DNA of 64,000 nucleotides from Streptomyces cyaneogriseus subsp. noncyanogenus (GCF_000931445.1 NZ_CP010849.1:7564001-7628000); one strand, 5' to 3'. Positions 31,898-41,226 are shown, numbered from the stretch's first letter. Notes: generated from the sequence alone by a model not told the origin. Numbers and translations: made by a program.

Positions 31898-33169
31898 GTG
31901 AGCCGAGATGTTGTGATAACTGGCCTGAGCGTCCTCGCGCCCGGTTCCACGGACACCGAGGGCTTCTGGAAAATGATCACGGCGGGTCGCAGCGCGATCC
32001 GTCGGATCACCGCCTTCGACCCTGCCGCGTTCCGCTCCCAGGTGGCGGGTGAGATCGACCTCGATCCGGCGGCCCTGGGATTCACCCGCCGGGAGGCCCG
32101 GCGCCTGGACCGGGCCGGCCTGCTGGCCGTCGCCTGTGCCAGACGGGCGGTGCGGGAAGCCGGGATCGCCTCCGGCACGGACCTCGACCCCGGGCGCCTC
32201 GGCGTGAGCGTGGGCAACGCGGTGGGGTCCGCCACCAGCATCGAGAACGAGTATGTCGTGCTCTCCGACGAAGGCCGCCAGTGGCTGGTGGACCAGAAAT
32301 ACCAGTCCCCCCACCTCTTCGACTATTTCGTGCCAGGATCCCTCGCCCGCGAGACCGCCTGGGCGGTCGGCGCCGAAGGTCCGGTGGCGGTCGTCTCGGC
32401 CGGCTGCACCTCCGGCATCGACGCCCTGGGCCACGCCTGCCGCCTCATCCAGGAAGGCAGCGCCGACGTGGTGGTCGCGGGCGCCACCGACGCCCCCGTC
32501 ACCCCGATCGCCGTGGCCTGCTTCGACGCCATCAAGGCCACCAGCCGCCGCAACGACGACCCGGAGGGCGCCCCCCGCCCCTTCGACCGCACCCGGGACG
32601 GCTTCGCCCTCGCCGAAGGCGCCGCCATGCTCGTCCTGGAGGACGGCGAGCACGCGCGGCGGCGCGGCGCCGACGTCTACGGCGCCATCACCGGCTACGC
32701 CGCACATTCCAACGCCTACCACATGACCGGTCTCACCCGGGACGGCACCGAGATGGCGCGGGCCATCACCACCGCCCTGGACGAGGCGCGGATCGATCCC
32801 ACCGCCGTGCGGTACGTCAACGCCCACGGCTCGGGGACCAGGCAGAACGACCTCCACGAGACCGAGGCGTTCAAGAAGGCGCTGGGCGCCCACGCCTACG
32901 ACGTCCCCGTCAGCTCCATCAAGTCGATGGTCGGGCACTCGCTCGGCGCGATCGGCGCCATCGAGGTCGCCGCCTGCGCGCTGGCCATCCGCCACGGCGT
33001 GGTGCCCCCCACGGCCAATCTCCACGAGCCCGACCCCGAGTGCGACCTGGACTACGTCCCGCTCGAAGCCCGCGAGCGGGACATCGACACCGTGCTGACC
33101 GTGGGCAGCGGCTTCGGCGGTTTCCAGAGCGCCATGGTCCTGCGCAAGTGGCGAGGAGGACGCGCATGA
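31898..33169 (+). CDS. encA: Type II PKS ketosynthase alpha, EncA-like
   Basis: Condensing enzyme of the minimal PKS, 423 residues. The nucleophile is Cys170 in VSAGCTSGIDALGHA. The paired His residues lie in VNAHGSGTRQND and KSMVGHSLGAIGAIEV. The N-terminal VVITGLSVLAPGSTDTEGFW is standard. Together with EncB and the ACP it builds the poly-beta-ketone from a benzoate starter and malonyl units. The GTG at 31898 is preceded by CAAGGTCTCCAGAT. Its stop overlaps the encB start (ATGA), giving a fixed 1:1 ratio. Confidence 0.95.
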   Translation: MSRDVVITGLSVLAPGSTDTEGFWKMITAGRSAIRRITAFDPAAFRSQVAGEIDLDPAALGFTRREARRLDRAGLLAVACARRAVREAGIASGTDLDPGRLGVSVGNAVGSATSIENEYVVLSDEGRQWLVDQKYQSPHLFDYFVPGSLARETAWAVGAEGPVAVVSAGCTSGIDALGHACRLIQEGSADVVVAGATDAPVTPIAVACFDAIKATSRRNDDPEGAPRPFDRTRDGFALAEGAAMLVLEDGEHARRRGADVYGAITGYAAHSNAYHMTGLTRDGTEMARAITTALDEARIDPTAVRYVNAHGSGTRQNDLHETEAFKKALGAHAYDVPVSSIKSMVGHSLGAIGAIEVAACALAIRHGVVPPTANLHEPDPECDLDYVPLEARERDIDTVLTVGSGFGGFQSAMVLRKWRGGRA

Positions 33170-34389
33170 GCACCGACGTCGTGGTCACCGGGATCGGCGT
33201 CACCGCCCCCACCGGCCTGAGCGTCAAGGAGTACTGGGACGCCACCCTGGCCGGCACCGGCGGCATCGGCCCGCTCGCCGGGTACGACACCTCCGGGTAC
33301 ACGGCCCGGCTGGCCGGGCAGATCACCGGCTTCGACGCCGGGGAGTACCTGCCCGGTCGGCTGCTGCCGCAGACCGACCGCGTCACCCGGCTCGCCCTGG
33401 TCGCCGCCGAGCGGGCCCTGGACGACGCCCGGGCCGACATCGCCGAGCTGGGCACCTACGCGTGCGGGGTGGTCACCTCCAACGCCACCGGAGGCTTCGA
33501 GTTCTCCCACCGCGAAATGCGGCGCCTGTGGTCACAAGGCCCCGAGCACGTCAGCGTCTACCAGTGCTTCGCCTGGTTCTACGCCGTCAACACCGGCCAG
33601 ATCTCCATCCGGCACAAGATGCGCGGCCCCGGCGGCGTCATCGTCGCCGAACAGGCCGGCGGCCTGGACGCGATCGGGCAGGCCCGCCGGACCATCGCGC
33701 ACGGCCGCAGCCGTCTGATGCTCACCGGCGGCGTCGAGTCCTCCTTCGACCCCTGGGGCTGGGTCTCCCACCTGGCCTCCGGCACCGTCAGCACCCGCAC
33801 CGACCCCACCGCCGCCTACCTGCCCTTCGACCGGCGCGCCGACGGCTACGTACCGGGAGAGGGCGGCGCCCTCCTCGTCCTGGAGGACGCCGAGGCGGCG
33901 GGCCGGCGCACCGACCGGCGCCCCTACGGCAGGATCACCGGCTACGCGGCGACCTTCGACCCCGCACCCGGCACGGGGCGGCCCCCGGCACTCCGGCGCG
34001 CCATCGAACTGGCCCTGGCCGACGCCGGACTGGAGCCCGACGGCGTCGACCTGGTCGTCGCGGACGCGGCCGGGGTCGCCGAACTCGACGCCCAGGAAGC
34101 CGACGCGCTGCGCGCCGTCTTCGGCCCCTTCGGCGTGCCGGTCTGCGCCCCGAAGACCATGGTGGGCCGCCTGATGGCCGGCGCCGGGCCGCTGGACGTG
34201 GTCTGCGCCCTCCTCGCCCTGCGGGACGACGTCATCCCGCCCGCCGTCCATGTCACGGACGTCGTGGAGGACTACCGGATCGACCTCGTCCGCGACCGGC
34301 CGCGCCCCTGCCCGATGTCCACCGCTCTCGTACTCGCCCGCGGCGCCGGCGGCTTCAACTCGGCCGTCGTCGTGGAACGGATCCCCTGA
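33166..34389 (+). CDS. encB: Type II PKS ketosynthase beta / chain-length factor, EncB-like
   Basis: Chain-length factor, 407 residues, partner of EncA. The active-site Cys is replaced by Gln163 in VIVAEQAGGLDAIGQ, the hallmark of KS-beta proteins that decarboxylate malonyl-ACP and set chain length. Other family segments are TSNATGGFEFSHREM, GGVESSFDPWGW and FDRRADGYVPGEGGALLVLE. The ATG at 33166 follows GAGGAGGACGCGC and overlaps the encA stop. The expected product length is eight acyl units including the benzoyl starter, from the pathway match rather than from the sequence itself. Confidence 0.94.
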   Translation: MSTDVVVTGIGVTAPTGLSVKEYWDATLAGTGGIGPLAGYDTSGYTARLAGQITGFDAGEYLPGRLLPQTDRVTRLALVAAERALDDARADIAELGTYACGVVTSNATGGFEFSHREMRRLWSQGPEHVSVYQCFAWFYAVNTGQISIRHKMRGPGGVIVAEQAGGLDAIGQARRTIAHGRSRLMLTGGVESSFDPWGWVSHLASGTVSTRTDPTAAYLPFDRRADGYVPGEGGALLVLEDAEAAGRRTDRRPYGRITGYAATFDPAPGTGRPPALRRAIELALADAGLEPDGVDLVVADAAGVAELDAQEADALRAVFGPFGVPVCAPKTMVGRLMAGAGPLDVVCALLALRDDVIPPAVHVTDVVEDYRIDLVRDRPRPCPMSTALVLARGAGGFNSAVVVERIP

Positions 34390-34471
34390 CCCGCCCCCGG
34401 CGCGCCGTTCATCCGACCGCCATCAGACCCGCCATCCGAACCAGCCATTGGAACAGAAGGGACCGACCGGC

Positions 34472-34720
34472 ATGCTCAGCCTCGACCAGCTTCTGCAGAT
34501 CCTCGGCGAGTGCTCCGGCGACGAGCAGATCACCGCCCAGGGAGAGGACGTCCTCGACCGCGAGTTCGACGCCCTCGGCTACGACTCCCTGGTCCTGCTG
34601 GAGACCTCCGCCCAGCTCAAGCACCGCCACGACATCGACATCCCCGAGGACGTCATCCGCGACCTGAAGACCCCGCGCGCCGTCCTGGAATACGTCAACG
34701 TGCCCGCGAGCCGGGACTAG
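34472..34720 (+). CDS. encC: Acyl carrier protein, EncC-like
   Basis: An 82-residue acyl carrier protein. Ser39 in ALGYDSLVLLE is the phosphopantetheine site. The N-terminal LSLDQLLQILGECSG and C-terminal IPEDVIRDLKTPRAVLEYVN fit type II PKS carriers. The ATG at 34472 follows AGAAGGGACCGACCGGC. It lies 82 bp after encB. Its TAG stop is the first base run of a MITE-like element that separates it from the acyltransferase gene. Confidence 0.94.
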   Translation: MLSLDQLLQILGECSGDEQITAQGEDVLDREFDALGYDSLVLLETSAQLKHRHDIDIPEDVIRDLKTPRAVLEYVNVPASRD

Positions 34721-34917
34721 GGCCTCTCGTTTGGATCATGCCGGGCTCGCGGGGGTCTGGCACCCTTCCCCCACGCTCGGCTTCGCTCGCGCGGGAGGGA
34801 CCCCCACCGCCGCGTTGTCGTCGGTTGCCATGGCTCCGCCATGGCGCCCTCCTCCGCCTTGCGATGCACGGCACCAAACCCCGCTCCCTGATCCGGCCTG
34901 ATCCAAACGGAAGACCC
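34720..34917. mobile_element. MITE-like palindromic element (198 bp)
   Basis: Imperfect 25-base terminal inverted repeats, 34720-34744 and 34893-34917, share the core GTTTGGATCA (34729-34738) and end with GCCGG; four of 25 positions differ. The interior contains further inverted repeats (GGGGGTC with GACCCCC; GCCATGGC copies near 34829-34850), so the RNA would fold strongly. No coding capacity and no clear target duplication. Similar repeats are familiar from Streptomyces intergenic regions; that this one is mobile is inferred from its structure. Confidence 0.65.
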
Positions 34918-35009
34918 CAGGACCCCGGTAGGCAGTGTTCGCCCGGCCGTTCCCGCCGGCGGCCGCGCCCCGGTCTTCCTCCGCCCGCCCGCACCGCAGG
35001 AGCCACCCG

Positions 35010-36035
35010 ATGGACGCCCCCGCACCGCACCACCCTCCGCCCGCCCGCCGACTCGTCCTCACCTTCCCCGGGCAGGGCGCCCAGCACGCCCGTATGGCCG
35101 CCGGTCTCTACGGCGCCTGCCAATCCTTCACCGCCACCATGGACCGCGCCTTCGACCTGCTGCCCGGCGGGTCCGCCCTGCGGGAGGGCTGGCTGGCCGA
35201 CACCCCGCCGGCCCGCTTCGACGACATCACCTACGCCCAGCCCCTGCTGTACGCGGTCGACTTCGCCCTGGGCACCATGCTCACCGAGGCAGGTCTGCGC
35301 CCCGACGTCCTGCTCGGCCACAGCGTGGGCGAACTGGCCGCGGCCACCCTCGCCGGGGTGTTCACCTTCGACGACGGACTGCGCTATCTGTCCCAGTACG
35401 TCGGCGTCTACCGGCACGCGCCCCCCGGCGGCATGCTGGCCGTCGCCGCCGGCCCCGACGAAGTGGACGCCCACCTGGTGCCGGGCGTGGTCATCGGCGC
35501 CGTCAACGCGCCGCGCCAGGTGCTGCTGTCCGCCCCCGAACCCGCCCTGACGGAAGTGGAGACCGCCCTGCGCCGCGCGGGCCTGACCTGCGCCCGGGCC
35601 CGCGCCGCTCAGCCCTTCCACCACCCGGTGATGCGCGACGTGGCGGCGGCCCACGCCGACGCCCTCACCCGCCCGCCGCTCAAGGCGCCGCACACCACCC
35701 TGTACTCGGCCCGCACCGGGCGGGAACTCGACGACGGCACCGCCACCGACTGGCGGTTCTGGCTCGGCCAGCCCGCCGAACCGGTCCTGTTCGGGCCCGC
35801 CCTGCGGCGCCTGCTGAGCGGCGGACCCCACGTCCTGGTGGAGGCGGGTCCCGGACAGAGCCTGACCTCCCTGGCACGGCGCACGCCCGAGGTCGCCCGG
35901 GGCGACTCGGCGGCCGTCGCCCTCCTGCCCGCCCGCGCCGGCGCCCCGGGGGCCGACGTGGCAGCGGTGCGCGCCGCCCTGGAACGCCTCGCCACCCTCC
36001 ACGGCGTCCCCTCGGCACCTTCGCCCCACTCCTGA
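35010..36035 (+). CDS. encL: Acyltransferase, EncL-like (FabD/malonyltransferase fold)
   Basis: Acyltransferase of 341 residues. FPGQGAQHARMAAGLYG near residue 20 is the oxyanion segment. The nucleophile is Ser105 in LLGHSVGELAAA, and AQPFHHPVMRDV near residue 205 supplies the catalytic His. The usual substrate-specificity Arg position was not resolved by eye. In the enterocin pathway EncL is linked to starter-unit transfer or editing. The ATG at 35010 follows GCAGGAGCCACCCG. It lies behind the MITE-like element, so its transcript may be reduced relative to encC or start separately. Confidence 0.9.
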   Translation: MDAPAPHHPPPARRLVLTFPGQGAQHARMAAGLYGACQSFTATMDRAFDLLPGGSALREGWLADTPPARFDDITYAQPLLYAVDFALGTMLTEAGLRPDVLLGHSVGELAAATLAGVFTFDDGLRYLSQYVGVYRHAPPGGMLAVAAGPDEVDAHLVPGVVIGAVNAPRQVLLSAPEPALTEVETALRRAGLTCARARAAQPFHHPVMRDVAAAHADALTRPPLKAPHTTLYSARTGRELDDGTATDWRFWLGQPAEPVLFGPALRRLLSGGPHVLVEAGPGQSLTSLARRTPEVARGDSAAVALLPARAGAPGADVAAVRAALERLATLHGVPSAPSPHS

Positions 36036-36111
36036 ACCGGACCGCCCACCCGCCACGCGCGCCCGGCGCGGCAGAACACGCGCCCGACGGCCGCGGCAGA
36101 AAGGGACAAGC

Positions 36112-37503
36112 ATGCAGTTCCCCCAGCTCGACCCGTCCGACCTGGCCGCGTTCCGCGCGGCGTTCCGCGGGGAGTTGATCTGGCCGAGCGACCCCGACTA
36201 CGACGAGGCCCGCCGCATCTGGAACGGCACCATCGACCGGCGCCCCGCCCTGATCGCCCGCTGCACCGGCACACCCGACGTGGTGGCCGCGGTGAACTTC
36301 GCCCGCACGAGCGGCCTGCTGGTCGCGGTCCGCGGCGGGGGCCACAGCATGGCCGGGCACTCCGTCTGCGACGACGGCATCGTCATCGACCTGTCCTCGA
36401 TGAACAGCGTCACGGTCAGCCGCCGCAGGCGCACCGCGCGGGCCCAGGGCGGCTGCCTGCTCGGCGCCTTCGACACGGCCACCCAGGCCCATATGCTCGC
36501 CACCCCCGCCGGCGTGGTCTCCCACACCGGGCTCGGGGGACTCGTCCTGGGCGGCGGTTTCGGCTGGCTGAGCCGCAAGTACGGGCTGTCCATCGACAAC
36601 CTCACCTCCGTGCGGCTGGTCACCGCGGACGGCGCTGTCCTGACCGCCTCCGAGACGGAGAACCCCGACCTGTTCTGGGCCGTGCGGGGCGGCGGCGGCA
36701 ACTTCGGCATCGTCACCGAGTTCGAGTTCGCCCTGCACCGGGTCGGACCGGTCCGCTTCGCCAGCACCTACTACACCCTGGACGAGGGCCCGCAGGTCGT
36801 CCGGGCCTGGCGCGACCACATGGCCACCGCCCCCGACGAGCTGACCTGGGCGCTGTATCTGCGCCTGGCGCCGCCGCTGCCCGAACTGCCCCCCGAGATG
36901 CACGGCAAGCCGGTGATCTGCGCCATGAGCTGCTGGATCGGCGACCCTCACGAGGGCGACCGGCATCTGGAGTCCATCCTGCACGTCGGCAAGCCGCACG
37001 GCCTGACCAAGGCGACCCTGCCCTACCGGGCCTTGCAGGCGTACTCCTTCCCCGGCGCGGTGGTCCCCGACCGGATCTACACCAAGAGCGGCTACCTGGC
37101 CGAACTGGGCGACGAGGTCATCGACACCGTCCTGGAGCACTCCGCGGGGATAGCCTCCCCCTTCACCCAGCTCGAACTGCTCTACCTGGGCGGCGCCGTC
37201 GCCCGCGTCCCCGAGGAGGCCACCGCCTACCCCAACCGCAGGACGCCGTTCGTGATCAACCTGGCCTCCGCCTGGACGAAGCCCACCGAGGACGCCCGCC
37301 ACACCGCCTGGGCCCGCGACGGCTACCGCGCCCTGGCCGGCCACCTGTCCGGCGGCTACGTGAACTTCATGAACCCCGGCGAGAGCGACCGCACCAAGGA
37401 CGCGTACGGCGCCAAGTACGCGCGGCTGCAGGACGTCAAGGCCCGGTACGACCCGGCCAACCTCTTCCGGCTCAACCAGAACATCCCCCCGCGCACCGCC
37501 TGA
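36112..37503 (+). CDS. encM: Flavin-dependent favorskiiase, EncM-like
   Basis: FAD oxidoreductase of the vanillyl alcohol oxidase/berberine bridge type, 463 residues. The FAD site is VRGGGHSMAGHSV with His78 as the covalent attachment residue; the second Cys linkage of bicovalent relatives is missing (HTGLGGLVLGGGFGWLSR instead). Residues described as functional in EncM are present at the same numbers: Thr139, Tyr249 and Glu355. EncM uses a flavin-N5-oxide to oxidise the poly-beta-ketone at C-4, triggering a Favorskii-type rearrangement and cyclisation to the caged enterocin core. The ATG at 36112 follows AGAAAGGGACAAGC. Confidence 0.95.
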   Translation: MQFPQLDPSDLAAFRAAFRGELIWPSDPDYDEARRIWNGTIDRRPALIARCTGTPDVVAAVNFARTSGLLVAVRGGGHSMAGHSVCDDGIVIDLSSMNSVTVSRRRRTARAQGGCLLGAFDTATQAHMLATPAGVVSHTGLGGLVLGGGFGWLSRKYGLSIDNLTSVRLVTADGAVLTASETENPDLFWAVRGGGGNFGIVTEFEFALHRVGPVRFASTYYTLDEGPQVVRAWRDHMATAPDELTWALYLRLAPPLPELPPEMHGKPVICAMSCWIGDPHEGDRHLESILHVGKPHGLTKATLPYRALQAYSFPGAVVPDRIYTKSGYLAELGDEVIDTVLEHSAGIASPFTQLELLYLGGAVARVPEEATAYPNRRTPFVINLASAWTKPTEDARHTAWARDGYRALAGHLSGGYVNFMNPGESDRTKDAYGAKYARLQDVKARYDPANLFRLNQNIPPRTA

Positions 37504-37609
37504 CCCTCCGTCCGCCCCCGCACCCGCTGCCCCGGCCCGGCCCATGCCGCGACCGGGGCAGCAGCGCACCCCGGCCGATCAGCTCCCCCTTCCGCGAACA
37601 GGAGCCGGC

Positions 37610-39175
37610 ATGACCGCCGACCACGTCAACCTCTCCACCCTCGTCGACCGCTGCCTCGAGGCCGGTCTGGGCGGCAAGACCGCCCTCGTCAGCCACCAGG
37701 AGACCGTTTGCTACGCCGAGTTGCACCGGCGGATGTGTGCGGCCGGCCGGGCCCTGCGCGCGCTCGGCGTCCACCGCGAACAGCGCGTCCTGCTCGTCCT
37801 CGACGACACCCCCGCCTTCTTCACCGCCTTCCTCGGCGCCTGCCGCATCGGCGCCGTCCCCATCCCGCTCGACCCCCGGGCCACCGCCGACCAGGTGCGC
37901 TTCTGCGCCGAGGACAGCTACGCCACCGCCGCGGTGGTCCACGCGGACCGGTACCGGGACCTGGCGCCCGCACTGCGGGAGGCGGGGGTGACCGTGGTCC
38001 CCGCCGAGCCGACCGACGACGGGGGAGCGCCGTGCCTGCGCGACCTGCTCGGCGCCCACCAGGGCGGCCTGGACCCGGTGCGCACCCATGCGGAGGACCC
38101 CGCGTTCTGGCTCTACAGCTCCGGGACGACCGGACGGCCCAAAGGCGTCGTCCACCTGCACCGTGACGCGGCCGCCGTCTGCCGCCACTACGCGGGCGGA
38201 GTCCTCGGGGCCACCCGGGAGGACGTCCACCTGTCCACCACCAAGGCCTTCCACGCCTACGGACTGGGCAACAGCCTGCTCTTCCCGCTGTGGTCGGGCG
38301 CCACCACCGTGCTGCTGTCCGGCTTCCCCGCCCCGCACACCGTGCTGGAGACCGTCGAACGCACCCGCCCCACGCTGTTCTTCTCCGTCCCGGCCCTGTA
38401 CAACGCCATGCCCCGCTCCCCGGGCGCCGCCGGCCGGGACCTGTCCTCCGTCCGGCTGTGCGTCTCGGCCGCGGAGACCCTCCCCGCACACGTGTGGCAC
38501 CGCTGGCACGACCTGTACGGGCTCACCATCCTCGACGGCGTGGGCTCCACCGAGATGCTGCACATCTACTGCAGCAACACCCCCGGCGCCGTGCGCCCCG
38601 GCTCGTCCGGCCGGCCGGTGCCCGGCTATGAGATCAGGCTCGTCGGCCCGGGCGGCGCCGATGTCACGGGCGAGGGCGGCGGCGAGATGTACGTACGGGG
38701 CGGCAGCATGTCGGCGCAGTACTGGCACCGGACGGAGCTGACCCGCTCGGTGCTGCACGGACCCTGGTACCGCACCGGCGACCGTTACCGCCGGGACGGG
38801 GACGGTTTCTACTGGTACGAGGGCCGGGCCGACGACATGCTGAAGATCTCCGGACTGTGGGTCGCCCCCACCGAGATCGAGACCTGCCTCCAGCAGCACC
38901 CCCGGGTGGCGGAGGCCGCGGTGGTCGCGGTGGACACCGAGCGGCTGGCCCGGATCAAGGCGTTCGTCGTGCTGCGCGACGGCCACCGGGGCAGCGACGC
39001 GCTGGCCCGGCAGTTGCGGCAGTGGTGCAAGGACCGGCTCCAGGGCCGCCACTATCCGCATCTCGTCGAGTTCGCCGCGGCCCTGCCCAGGACCACGACC
39101 GGCAAGATCCGGCGATCCGCGCTGCGCGGCCGGTCCGCCGAGGACACGCGGAACGCGGCGGCCCGCGCCCGGTGA
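37610..39175 (+). CDS. encN: Benzoate:ACP/CoA ligase, EncN-like
   Basis: Adenylate-forming ligase of 521 residues of the benzoate-CoA ligase group. Motifs are LYSSGTTGRPKGVVHLHRDA near residue 170, TKAFHAYGLGNSLLFPLW, LDGVGSTEMLHIY near residue 310, WYRTGDRYRRDGDGFYWYEG, and the C-terminal LPRTTTGKIRRSAL with the catalytic Lys intact. EncN loads benzoate directly on the pathway ACP, a second entry to the starter besides the beta-oxidation branch. The ATG at 37610 follows CAGGAGCCGGC. It is the last gene of the rightward encA-B-C-L-M-N series. Confidence 0.92.
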   Translation: MTADHVNLSTLVDRCLEAGLGGKTALVSHQETVCYAELHRRMCAAGRALRALGVHREQRVLLVLDDTPAFFTAFLGACRIGAVPIPLDPRATADQVRFCAEDSYATAAVVHADRYRDLAPALREAGVTVVPAEPTDDGGAPCLRDLLGAHQGGLDPVRTHAEDPAFWLYSSGTTGRPKGVVHLHRDAAAVCRHYAGGVLGATREDVHLSTTKAFHAYGLGNSLLFPLWSGATTVLLSGFPAPHTVLETVERTRPTLFFSVPALYNAMPRSPGAAGRDLSSVRLCVSAAETLPAHVWHRWHDLYGLTILDGVGSTEMLHIYCSNTPGAVRPGSSGRPVPGYEIRLVGPGGADVTGEGGGEMYVRGGSMSAQYWHRTELTRSVLHGPWYRTGDRYRRDGDGFYWYEGRADDMLKISGLWVAPTEIETCLQQHPRVAEAAVVAVDTERLARIKAFVVLRDGHRGSDALARQLRQWCKDRLQGRHYPHLVEFAAALPRTTTGKIRRSALRGRSAEDTRNAAARAR

Positions 39176-39218
39176 AGCGGGAGCGGACCGCCGCCGCGGG
39201 CGGGAGGGACCGGGTGGC

Positions 39219-39614
39219 TCAGCCGGCGGCCGGGGCGGCGTTCGGGCTCACATGGACCCCGGCGAGCCGCACCTGGCCGCCGGCGCCGCGGACGACGACC
39301 AGAGTGAACCGGAACGCGCCGCTGGCGTCGGCGTCCCCGTTGACGCTCTCCTGCGTCTGGGCCGCCACCACCACCGCCGTCGGTCCGTAGGTCCGCACCC
39401 GCGCATCGCTCAGCCGGAAGGACGCGTTGCGTACCGTCCCGGAGCTGTACCGGGCGATCCACTGCGCGCGGCTGCGGAGGAACCCGCGGGGGCCCACGCC
39501 CACGAAGTCGTCGGCGAGCAGTTTCTCCAGTGCCGCCGGGTCGCCGTCCTCCTCGGCCCGGCGCCACTCCTCCACGAAGCCGGCGACGGTCTGCTCGGAC
39601 AGTGCGCTCGTCAT
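39219..39614 (-). CDS. encO: NTF2/SnoaL-like small protein between encN and encP
   Basis: A 131-residue cone-fold protein resembling DUF4440/SnoaL-type proteins: FVEEWRRAEEDGDPAALEKL, LADDFVGVGPRGFLRSRAQW, then ARVRTYGPTAVVVAAQTQES and a final VRLAGVHVSP. The ATG at 39614 is preferred over one at 39620 because GAGG stands seven bases before it. It follows encP by 34 bp on the same strand. Position matches the undefined encO of the enterocin cluster; no function is known. Confidence 0.8.
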   Translation of the reverse strand: MTSALSEQTVAGFVEEWRRAEEDGDPAALEKLLADDFVGVGPRGFLRSRAQWIARYSSGTVRNASFRLSDARVRTYGPTAVVVAAQTQESVNGDADASGAFRFTLVVVRGAGGQVRLAGVHVSPNAAPAAG

Positions 39615-39648
39615 CCCCATACCTCGTCTCTTCGGCCCTGTCGCGACG

Positions 39649-41226
39649 TCACAGCGCCGGCGCGGTGCCGGCGGCGGTCTCGGTCCCGGCCGCCAGCAGG
39701 TCCGCGGCCAGCCGCTCGATGTAGGGGGTGACGGTCTCGTCCCGGTCCAGGAACGGCACGACGGCGCGCGTGCGCTCGTACAGCGGGCGGGTGAAGGAGG
39801 ACAGTTTGTCCGCGCCGCGGATGTCGACGGCCTGGCAGGCGCACAGCAGCTCGAAGGCGACCACGTAGGCGGCGTTGGTCACCACCTCCCTGGCCCGGCG
39901 GGCGGCGACGAACCCGAAGGAGACGATGTCCTGGAAGTCGCCCGTGGTGGTGAGCGACTGCACGGACATCGGCACGGTCAGGGTGCGGGTCTCCGCGGTG
40001 ACGGAGGCGGTCATGAACTGACCACCCATCAGGCCCAGCCGCAGCCCCGGGTCCTCCCGGCACAGGAAGGCGGGCAGCCCGTTGCTGTTGCTCTTGTCCA
40101 GGAAGCGGTCCACGCGCCGGTTGGCCAGATTGGTCACGGTGGCCAGGGCGAGGGCCAGGTGGTCCATTGCCATGGCGACGTACTGGCCGTGGAAGTGGCC
40201 GTTGTGGAAGACCTCGGCCTCCTCCGGCAGCACGATCGGGTTGTCGTTGGAGGAGTTCAGCTCGTCCGCCAGGGTCGCCCCGATGCCCTGGAGGGCGTCG
40301 ACCACGGGTCCCAGGATCTGGGGGGTGCAGCGGATGGAGTAGGCGTCCTCGATCGCCAGGGAGCCCGCCTTGGCCACCGTGCCCATCTCACCGGCGAGGG
40401 TCTGCTCGGTGTCGAGCTCGTTGACCGCCAGGCGGGAGTCGGCCAGCCCCTCCCACAGCCGCACCGCCACCGCGCGCTGTCCGCGGTGCGGTTTGACGGC
40501 GTGCACCCGCGGGTCGAACGGCTTGGTCATCCCGGCCAAACCCTCCACCGACAGCGCGGAGACCTGCTGGTAGCGCCGCACCAGCCGGCTCGCGGCGCCG
40601 TACACCAGGGCGCCCAGCCCCACCATGCCCGATGTGCCGTTGATCAGGGCCAGGCCATCCTTGTAGCCCAGCTCCATCGGCTCGATCCCGGCCTCGGCCA
40701 GCGCCTGCCGCCCGGGCAGGGTGCGCCCGTCGAGGCGGGCCTTCCACTGTCCGGCGCACACCAGGGCGATCGCCGCCAGCGGCCCCAGGTCGCCGCTGGT
40801 GCCCAGCGAGCCCTTCTCCGGCACGCACGGCACGATCCCGGCGTTGTACACCTCCACCAGCCGCTCCAGATTGGCCGGTGTGATCGCGGAGTTGCCGCGG
40901 GAGAGCGAGACGACACGGGAGAGCATGATGGCCCGCACGGTGGTGTCGTCGAGGCAGGCACCGACATTGGTGGCCACCGCGTTGATCAGATTCTCCTGAA
41001 GGCGCCGGGCCTGGGCGACCGGGACCAGATGGTCGACGAAGCCGCCCATGCTCGTGTTGACCCCGTAGATGACCCGTTCCTCCTGCACGAACTTCTCCAG
41101 CACATCGCGGGAGGCGCGGACACGGGCGCGAACCGCCTCGGACAGCTCCACCCGCGTGCGCCGGCGCGCCGCGTCCTCGAGCTGATCGAGCGTGACGGGC
41201 GTGTCGAGCTCAATGACGAAGGTCAT
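39649..41226 (-). CDS. encP: Phenylalanine ammonia-lyase, EncP-like
   Basis: Aromatic ammonia-lyase of 525 residues that converts L-phenylalanine to trans-cinnamate. The MIO prosthetic group should form from Thr143-Ser144-Gly145 in GSLGTSGDLGPLAAIAL; most relatives use Ala-Ser-Gly, while a TSG triad is what I recall for EncP. ERVIYGVNTSMGGFVDHLVP supplies the catalytic Tyr, and HNGHFHGQYVAMAMDHLAL and SNSNGLPAFLC are further family motifs. There is no hut operon context, which argues against histidine ammonia-lyase. The ATG at 41226 follows CAAGGGGAACGTC. It is the precursor-supplying gene of the cluster. Confidence 0.94.
   Translation of the reverse strand: MTFVIELDTPVTLDQLEDAARRRTRVELSEAVRARVRASRDVLEKFVQEERVIYGVNTSMGGFVDHLVPVAQARRLQENLINAVATNVGACLDDTTVRAIMLSRVVSLSRGNSAITPANLERLVEVYNAGIVPCVPEKGSLGTSGDLGPLAAIALVCAGQWKARLDGRTLPGRQALAEAGIEPMELGYKDGLALINGTSGMVGLGALVYGAASRLVRRYQQVSALSVEGLAGMTKPFDPRVHAVKPHRGQRAVAVRLWEGLADSRLAVNELDTEQTLAGEMGTVAKAGSLAIEDAYSIRCTPQILGPVVDALQGIGATLADELNSSNDNPIVLPEEAEVFHNGHFHGQYVAMAMDHLALALATVTNLANRRVDRFLDKSNSNGLPAFLCREDPGLRLGLMGGQFMTASVTAETRTLTVPMSVQSLTTTGDFQDIVSFGFVAARRAREVVTNAAYVVAFELLCACQAVDIRGADKLSSFTRPLYERTRAVVPFLDRDETVTPYIERLAADLLAAGTETAAGTAPAL

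Noticed and set aside
31898..34720. Primary fatty-acid synthase genes (fabF/acpP)
   Set aside because: The second ketosynthase has Gln in place of the active Cys, and an ActIII-type reductase is divergent from the pair, so this is a type II PKS.
39649..41226. Histidine ammonia-lyase (hutH) as the identity of the MIO enzyme
   Set aside because: No hut genes nearby, while encN, encO and the polyketide genes adjoin it, and the motifs match EncP.
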